6,366 nucleotides of DNA from Rubrobacter sp. (GTDB lineage Bacteria > Actinomycetota > Rubrobacteria > Rubrobacterales > Rubrobacteraceae), in NCBI GenBank assembly GCA_016781885.1, contig JADDPM010000030.1, positions 1-6,366 on the forward strand, read 5' to 3'. Below, in pieces: positions 1 to 4,211 of this stretch. The position numbers and the translations under genes were made by a program. The notes under the pieces were generated by a model. The model did no database searches. It saw only the letters and a program-made list of their open reading frames with translations, and had not been told where the DNA came from. Each line of letters opens with the position of its first letter. Position 1 is the stretch's first letter.

Positions 1-1112
1 ACTTCGAGAAGGCCCGCGACTTCTTCGGCCCCCGCAACCTCAAGCTCCTCCTCAAGACGAACGCCGTAGGCAACTACTACCGATCCGTCTCCAAGTACTT
101 CGAGACGGACAAGCTGCGCCAGACGTTCTCGTTCCAGACTATGTACCTCGGGCTCTCGCCGTTCCAGGCTCCGGCGGTCTACGCTCTACTCCCCTACACC
201 GAGCTTGCGGAAGACGGCCTGTGGTTCCCGCGCGGCGGCATGTACGAGCTCGTAGAGGCGATGGTACGCCTCGCCCAGGACCTCAGGGTGGAGATCCACC
301 TGAACAGCCCCGTCGAGGAGATAACGGTCTTTGGGGGGAAGGCGCGCGGGGTACGCGTAACCGGCCAGGAGGTCTGGGCAGACGCGGTGCTGGCGAACGC
401 GGACCTGCCCTACGTCTACCGCTCGCTCCTGCCGCGTTCGGCGGGAGAGGCAGACTTCAGGTGGAGGCTACGCAAGCGGGAGAAGCTACTCTACACCGCC
501 TCCTCGTTCATGCTCTACCTCGGGCTGGAGAAGAAGCTCGACCGCGCCTCGCACCACAACGTCTACCTCTCGGCGCGCTACAGGGAGAACTTCGCCCAGA
601 TCTTCACCGAGCGCCGCCTCCCCGACGATCCGTCTTTCTATACCAACGTCCCCTCCCGCACCGACCCGAACGCCGCCCCGGCGGGGATGGAGTCGCTCTA
701 CGTCCTCGTCCCCACCCCTCACCTCAACGAGAACGTGGACTGGAAGCGCGAGGGGACCCTTTTCAAGGAGCGTATCTACGACCTGTTAGAGGAGAGAGCC
801 GGGATAAAGGACATCCGCCGCCACGTCGTCTACGAGAAGGTCAAGACGCCGCTGGAATGGCTCTCGGACTACAACCTCGAAGAGGGGGCGGCGTTCGGGA
901 TCGGTCACGGTATCTTCCAGGTCGGCTACTTCCGGCCGCCGCTGGCCTCGAAGGCGGTACAGGGCGTGTACTTCGTGGGCGCGAGCACCCGTCCCGGCAC
1001 CGGCGTACCGCTGGTCACCATCGGGGCGAAGCTCGCTGCGGAGCGGATCGGACGGGACCTCGGGGTACAGCCCCTCGCCTCCCCGAAGAACGCCGCCGGG
1101 GTCGTCGAGTAG
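1..1112 (+). CDS. crtI: Phytoene desaturase (CrtI family), C-terminal part, cut by the left edge
   Basis: This is a FAD-dependent carotenoid desaturase that introduces double bonds into phytoene on the way to lycopene-type pigments, probably at the membrane. The frame is open from base 3 and stops with TAG at 1110-1112, giving 369 visible residues. CrtI proteins are usually near 500 residues, so about 130 N-terminal residues, including the Rossmann FAD-binding motif, lie outside the window. The ATG at 141 is internal: the codons before it already read as CrtI sequence (for example FSFQTMYLGLSPF across 129-167). Visible family marks are LWFPRGGMYELVEAM near 222-266 and the C-terminal signature FVGASTRPGTGVPLVTIG (about 970-1026), the bacterial phytoene-desaturase motif that closes the FAD site. 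The next gene, crtB, starts 33 bases after the stop, which supports a crt operon. A related oxidase or desaturase such as CrtD or CrtN is possible, but direct pairing with crtB favours CrtI. Confidence 0.93.
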   Translation, partial: FEKARDFFGPRNLKLLLKTNAVGNYYRSVSKYFETDKLRQTFSFQTMYLGLSPFQAPAVYALLPYTELAEDGLWFPRGGMYELVEAMVRLAQDLRVEIHLNSPVEEITVFGGKARGVRVTGQEVWADAVLANADLPYVYRSLLPRSAGEADFRWRLRKREKLLYTASSFMLYLGLEKKLDRASHHNVYLSARYRENFAQIFTERRLPDDPSFYTNVPSRTDPNAAPAGMESLYVLVPTPHLNENVDWKREGTLFKERIYDLLEERAGIKDIRRHVVYEKVKTPLEWLSDYNLEEGAAFGIGHGIFQVGYFRPPLASKAVQGVYFVGASTRPGTGVPLVTIGAKLAAERIGRDLGVQPLASPKNAAGVVE

Positions 1113-1133
1113 TGCGCCTCGACCCGGTTCGCG

Positions 1134-1138
1134 AAGGG
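1134..1138 (+). promoter_or_regulatory. Ribosome binding site deciding the crtB start
   Basis: AAGGG at 1134-1138 lies six bases before the GTG at 1145. This good Shine-Dalgarno match favours that GTG over the in-frame GTG at 1112, which overlaps the crtI stop (TAGTG) and has only weak G-rich sequence before it. Confidence 0.6.
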
Positions 1139-1144
1139 CCGCTT

Positions 1145-2071
1145 GTGAGCAAAAACCTCTCCCTTCCGGAGTGTTACGAGCTGTGCCGTCGAATTCATAA
1201 GGGGTACAGCAGGACCTACTACTTCTCGACGAGCCTCTTCCCAAAGGAGATCCGGCCGCGTGTACACGCGCTCTACGCCTTCATGCGCTACGCCGACGAG
1301 CTCGTGGACAACCCCGGCGCCACGGCCCTCGACGAGCAACTCGCCAGCCTCGAAATCTTCGAGCAAGAGACCCTGTCGGCGATGGCCGGAGAAGCGGTCT
1401 CGAACCCCATCCTGCGGGCGTTCGGGCACACGACGGTTCTATGCGACATCGAGACGGACCTCACGAGGGCGTTCATGAGGAGCATGAAGATGGACACCCG
1501 CGTCTTTCGCTACCCGGCATACGAGGACCTGCAAGAGTATGTCTACGGGAGCGCTGCCGTTGTGGGGCTGATGATGTGTCGGGTAGTCGGTGTGAGGAGC
1601 GAAGAGGCGGCCCCGCACGCCGAGGCTCTGGGCGTGGCCATGCAGCTAACGAACTTCCTGCGCGACGTAAAGGAGGACTGGGCGCGGGGGCGGGTATATC
1701 TGCCGCTGGAGGATCTGGACCGCTTCGGGTATGCCGAGGAGGAGTTGGGACGAGGGATCGTGGATGAGCGGTTCCTTGCGCTGATGCGGTTCGAAGTCTC
1801 GCGAACGCGAAAGCTCTACCGCGTGGCCGACGAGGGGATGCGTTACATACCCAGAGGCCGGAGATACCCGGTCGTCGTGGCACGCCATCTCTATGAAGCA
1901 ATACTCGACAGCATCGAGGCGCAGGGTTACGACATCTTCGCGAGAAGAGCGGAGACATCGCTACCTTACAAGCTCCGGGTGGCGGCGGCTTGCGCCTGGG
2001 GGAATCCGGAGGAGCTTTCGGCGCGGTTTAAGGTTCGTAAGTCCGGCCGGAGCGCGATACCTTTTCGCTAG
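1145..2071 (+). CDS. crtB: Phytoene synthase, complete, 308 residues
   Basis: The enzyme condenses two geranylgeranyl diphosphate molecules head to head, via prephytoene diphosphate, into phytoene, the first committed carotenoid step and the substrate of the neighbouring CrtI. The first aspartate-rich motif is DELVD at residues 51-55 (after RVHALYAFMRYA). The second is DVKED at residues 174-178, inside LGVAMQLTNFLRDVKED, which is one of the two squalene/phytoene synthase signatures. The other signature is seen as YVYGSAAVVGLMM. These aspartates bind the Mg2+ ions that hold the diphosphates. The length fits the family (about 300). I chose GTG at 1145 because of the AAGGG ribosome site and because it places the conserved N-terminal region YELCRRIHKGYSRTYYFS close to the start. 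GTG at 1112 would add 11 unremarkable residues. A squalene-synthase-type enzyme (HpnC/HpnD) is less likely given crtI next door. The gene is probably translated from the crtI mRNA. Confidence 0.93.
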   Translation: MSKNLSLPECYELCRRIHKGYSRTYYFSTSLFPKEIRPRVHALYAFMRYADELVDNPGATALDEQLASLEIFEQETLSAMAGEAVSNPILRAFGHTTVLCDIETDLTRAFMRSMKMDTRVFRYPAYEDLQEYVYGSAAVVGLMMCRVVGVRSEEAAPHAEALGVAMQLTNFLRDVKEDWARGRVYLPLEDLDRFGYAEEELGRGIVDERFLALMRFEVSRTRKLYRVADEGMRYIPRGRRYPVVVARHLYEAILDSIEAQGYDIFARRAETSLPYKLRVAAACAWGNPEELSARFKVRKSGRSAIPFR

Positions 2072-2076
2072 TGTTG

Positions 2077-2082
2077 TATAAT
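2077..2082 (+). promoter_or_regulatory. -10 box of the methionine operon promoter
   Basis: A perfect TATAAT stands six bases after the crtB stop codon, in otherwise GC-rich DNA. No convincing -35 box is seen 16-18 bases upstream (about 2053-2060, GC-rich), so recognition may depend on the -10 or on an activator. Transcription would start near 2088-2089, just before the riboswitch. This position fits a leader promoter for the downstream genes. The call is inferred from motif and position only. Confidence 0.6.
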
Positions 2083-2088
2083 GCTTAG

Positions 2089-2114
2089 GTTGCTCCGGGA
2101 GGTATCCGGGCGAC
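2089..2114 (+). other. Possible 5'-terminal stem-loop of the methionine operon leader
   Basis: Bases 2089-2095 can pair with 2108-2114 (seven pairs, two of them G-U), and the helix ends directly beside the riboswitch P1 stem. Its 5' arm begins about where transcription should start. It could protect the 5' end of the mRNA or stack on P1. It does not look like a terminator, because no T-run follows it. Confidence 0.3.
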
Positions 2115-2238
2115 GCTCATCGAGAGCGGTGGAGGGACGGGCCCTACGAAACCGCGGCGACCGATGGCTCGAAGGACTGAAAGCCCGGAGGGCTATGGCA
2201 GGTGCCAACTCCCGCGGAGGGGACTCCGAGAGATGAGA
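2115..2238 (+). promoter_or_regulatory. SAM-I (S-box) riboswitch aptamer
   Basis: This RNA element binds S-adenosylmethionine and represses methionine genes when SAM is plentiful. Conserved S-box blocks appear in the right order. P1 is CTCATC (2116-2121) pairing with GATGAG (2232-2237). GAGAGCGGTGGAGGGAC follows at 2122-2138, and GGGCCC runs 2139-2144. GAAACC is at 2148-2153, GGCGACC (usual form GGCAACC) at 2156-2162, and AGGTGCCAACTCC at 2200-2212. P2 forms from GCGGT (2126-2130) with ACCGC (2151-2155). A P3-region hairpin pairs 2182-2186 with 2190-2194. P4 pairs CGGAG (2215-2219) with CTCCG (2224-2228) around a GGGA loop. Position, just before a YitJ-type gene and metH, agrees fully. It resembles classical SAM-I more than the SAM-IV class, judged by eye. 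Confidence 0.95.
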
Positions 2239-2251
2239 TGAGGCTTATCTT

Positions 2252-2303
2252 CAAACCTCTCTCTCCCCTGCCCGGGTAAGATTTGCATACAAAGGGAGGT
2301 TTG
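2252..2303 (+). promoter_or_regulatory. Riboswitch expression platform: Shine-Dalgarno sequestering hairpin
   Basis: CAAACCTCTCT (2252-2262) pairs with AGGGAGGTTTG (2293-2303) in 11 consecutive pairs, one a G-U wobble. The 3' arm contains the whole ribosome site GGGAGG (2294-2299) of the gene starting at 2308. No intrinsic terminator (GC stem followed by a T-run) is seen between the aptamer and the gene, so I infer control of translation rather than of termination. When SAM holds P1 closed, this hairpin should form and shut off translation. Without SAM, the freed P1 3' strand (2232-2243) could pair with 2256-2265 and release the site. The helix is seen directly; the switching model is inference. 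Confidence 0.7.
2294..2299 (+). promoter_or_regulatory. Shine-Dalgarno site fixing the TTG start at 2308
   Basis: GGGAGG lies eight bases before TTG at 2308. It is a near-consensus site that makes up for the weak start codon. It also forms the 3' arm of the sequestering hairpin. Confidence 0.75.
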
Positions 2304-2307
2304 TTTC

Positions 2308-4161
2308 TTGCTGGATCTCAGGGAGAAGTTCGGCGAACGCCTACTCGTCGGTGACGGCGCCGTGGGTACGCTCCTAGGCGACCGCGGTATTACCACGCCG
2401 CACACCAAAGCTAACCTTACGCATCCCCAGATCGTTCGTGAGCTGCATGAAGAGTACCTGCGCGCCGGCTCCAGCGTAATCGAGACCAACACCTTCGCGG
2501 CCAATCGCCTCAAACTCGCTGCCCACGGACTCGAAGAGAAGGTGCGGGAGATCAACGTCGAAGGCGCCCGCCTGGCCCTCGCAGCGACGAAGTCCGTAAC
2601 GAGCAGCAACGGCGGTCAGGCGCTCGTGATGGGCTCCATCGGACCTCTCGGCAAACCTCTAGCTCCTATAGGCTTTATAGAGCCCGGCGAGGCGAAAGAT
2701 ATCTTCGCCGAGCAGGCCGAGGCGCTGCTCGAAGGCGGGGCCGAAGCCCTCATCCTTGAGACCTTTACAGACCTCGAAGAACTAAAGATCGCGTACGAGG
2801 GGGTAGCTTCCTTAGGAGCTCCGGTACTCGCGTACAAGACCTTTATTGAGGACGGGGAGCAGTTGGCCGAGGGGCTTCCGGCGCGAGTAGCGCGTGAGAT
2901 CTCTTCCTGGGGGTCGGAAGATTCGGGGCCGGTGGTGATCGGGACGAACTGTACGGTCGGTCCTCAACGAATGCTCGAGATAGTCGAGCAGATGTCCGCC
3001 GAGGCCGGGCCGGTGGCAGCCTACCCTAACCCCGGTCTCCCCCAGTTCATCCACGGCACCGTGCGCTACAACCAGGACGTGAACCACTTCGCCGAGTACG
3101 GCGTGAAGCTTGCCCATGCCGGCGCCCGTCTTATCGGCGGCTGCTGCGGCACCACGCCGGCGCACGTCAGGGCCCTTGCCGGGGCGCTCATAGACTTCGA
3201 GCCAAACGGTGGCGTCACCCGGCGAGCGGCCACAGCGACCGTCGAGAGGGTCGAGAAGAAGGCTACCGAGCCCGTAACAGAATTTGCCGGCAAGATCCGG
3301 GAAGGTTTCGCGGTGACGGTCGAGGTGGACCTGCCGCGCGGCCAAGACATCTCCGAGGTCGTCGAGGCGGCGAGGAAACTGAAGGAGCGCGGGGTCCACG
3401 CGATAGACATCTCCGACGGCGCCAGGGCGCGCTTGAGGATGCACCCGATAGCGGTAGCGAAGATAGTGCAGGATCAGGTCGGCATCGAGGTCGTCGCCCA
3501 TATCTCGTGCCGCGACCGGAACATTATCGGCTTACAGTCGGACCTTTTGGGAGCCGCGGCTCTCGGGGTGAAGAACATACTCGCGATCACGGGCGACCCG
3601 CCCCAGATCGGGGACTTCCCCGAGGCTACGGGCGTCTTCGACACGGGCGCCGTCGGCCTCGTCCACATCCTGAGCAGGTTCAACCAGGGCGAAGACCTGG
3701 CGGGCAACCCCGTGGGCGAGCCGCCAGGCTTCCTAGTCGGCGCAGCCTTCAACCCTACCGCCGAGGACCTGGATGCCGAGGTCGACAAGCTCAAGCAGAA
3801 GGTCGAGGCTGGAGCCCACGCGTATTGGACGCAGCCGGTCTTCGAGATTAGTGCTCTGGAGAGGGCGCTCGATAAGCTGGAGGCGGAGGACCTGGACATA
3901 GCGCTCCTCCTGGGCCTGATGCCGCTCCGTAGCGGCCGGCAGGCGGAGTTCCTCCACCACGAGGTCCCCGGCATAGATATCCCGAAGCACGTCCGGGAGA
4001 AGCTCGCCTCGCTCGACAAGGATGACGCCCCGAAGTACGGTGTCGAGGTCGCCCAGAAGCTGCTCGTCGAGGCCAAGCCCCTCGTCAACGGCGCCTACCT
4101 CATGCCCCCCGCCTCGATGCCGCATCTGGCCGGGGACGTGGTTGAAGCGGTCAGCTATTAG
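2308..4161 (+). CDS. Fused homocysteine S-methyltransferase / methylenetetrahydrofolate reductase (YitJ type), 617 residues
   Basis: This is a two-domain cytoplasmic enzyme of methionine synthesis. Residues ~1-290 form a homocysteine S-methyltransferase barrel. It opens with LLVGDGAVGTLL and carries ETNTF. The zinc ligands are Cys215 (GTNCTVGP) and Cys279-Cys280 (GGCCGTTP). Residues ~292-332 are a charged linker. Residues ~333-610 form a MetF-type flavin-dependent reductase that turns 5,10-methylene-THF into 5-methyl-THF. Its marks are VEVDLPRG with Glu339 at the place of the catalytic acid, HISCRDRN, LAITGDPP with Asp430, and TQPVFE with Gln509. The length matches the B. subtilis YitJ family (about 612). 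The reductase has no SAM-binding regulatory domain, so feedback probably comes from the riboswitch. The start is TTG, supported by GGGAGG eight bases upstream. metH follows after 50 bases and can use the methyl-THF made here. The methyl donor of the N-terminal half cannot be read from sequence. Confidence 0.94.
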   Translation: MLDLREKFGERLLVGDGAVGTLLGDRGITTPHTKANLTHPQIVRELHEEYLRAGSSVIETNTFAANRLKLAAHGLEEKVREINVEGARLALAATKSVTSSNGGQALVMGSIGPLGKPLAPIGFIEPGEAKDIFAEQAEALLEGGAEALILETFTDLEELKIAYEGVASLGAPVLAYKTFIEDGEQLAEGLPARVAREISSWGSEDSGPVVIGTNCTVGPQRMLEIVEQMSAEAGPVAAYPNPGLPQFIHGTVRYNQDVNHFAEYGVKLAHAGARLIGGCCGTTPAHVRALAGALIDFEPNGGVTRRAATATVERVEKKATEPVTEFAGKIREGFAVTVEVDLPRGQDISEVVEAARKLKERGVHAIDISDGARARLRMHPIAVAKIVQDQVGIEVVAHISCRDRNIIGLQSDLLGAAALGVKNILAITGDPPQIGDFPEATGVFDTGAVGLVHILSRFNQGEDLAGNPVGEPPGFLVGAAFNPTAEDLDAEVDKLKQKVEAGAHAYWTQPVFEISALERALDKLEAEDLDIALLLGLMPLRSGRQAEFLHHEVPGIDIPKHVREKLASLDKDDAPKYGVEVAQKLLVEAKPLVNGAYLMPPASMPHLAGDVVEAVSY

Positions 4162-4191
4162 CTCTCAGCTAAAACAAAAAGCGGATAGCTA
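4153..4191 (+). repeat. Short AGCT-phased repeats in the A-rich spacer before metH
   Basis: AGCT occurs at 4153, 4160 and 4167, exactly seven bases apart, and again at 4187. TCAGCTA is repeated at 4151-4157 and 4165-4171. TAGCT-CTC-AGCTA (4159-4171) is an inverted repeat over the stop codon that could form a small stem with a three-base loop. AAAACAAAAA (4171-4180) follows, where a T-run would be needed for a terminator, so it is not one on the + strand. The function is unknown and chance is possible. Confidence 0.35.
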
Positions 4192-4199
4192 GAAGATAC

Positions 4200-4208
4200 A
4201 GGGAAGGA
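4200..4208 (+). promoter_or_regulatory. Ribosome binding site of metH
   Basis: AGGGAAGGA ends three bases before ATG at 4212. Its AGGGA part sits at a normal seven-base spacing. It supports this ATG as the start and shows that metH has its own translation signal, outside the riboswitch hairpin. Confidence 0.65.
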
Positions 4209-4211
4209 ATC

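Noticed and set aside
141..143. ATG at 141 as the start of crtI.
   Set aside because: The frame is open from base 3, and the codons before 141 already encode CrtI-like sequence continuous with what follows, so this ATG is an internal methionine.
221..1144. The crtB reading frame stays open far upstream through crtI, as if for a 616-residue protein.
   Set aside because: The translated upstream part is rich in Arg, Gly and Pro and shows no family motifs. It is the +1 shadow of crtI in GC-rich DNA, and crtB homology begins only after 1145.
2089..2114. The CCGGG-containing repeat (TCCGGG twice) after crtB as a rho-independent terminator of the crt operon.
   Set aside because: The pairing is modest, no T-run follows, and it sits at the expected transcript start of the methionine leader.
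2244..2282. Possible intrinsic terminator in the leader (ATCTT 2247-2251 with AAGAT 2278-2282, plus CCCGGG).
   Set aside because: The stem is short and AT-rich, and no T-run follows it. The sequestering helix nearby is much stronger.
2193..2609. A minus-strand frame of 138 codons crossing the riboswitch and the start of the fusion gene.
   Set aside because: It covers a conserved structured RNA and a conserved coding region, with low-complexity Ser/Arg-rich translation. No supporting start signals are seen.
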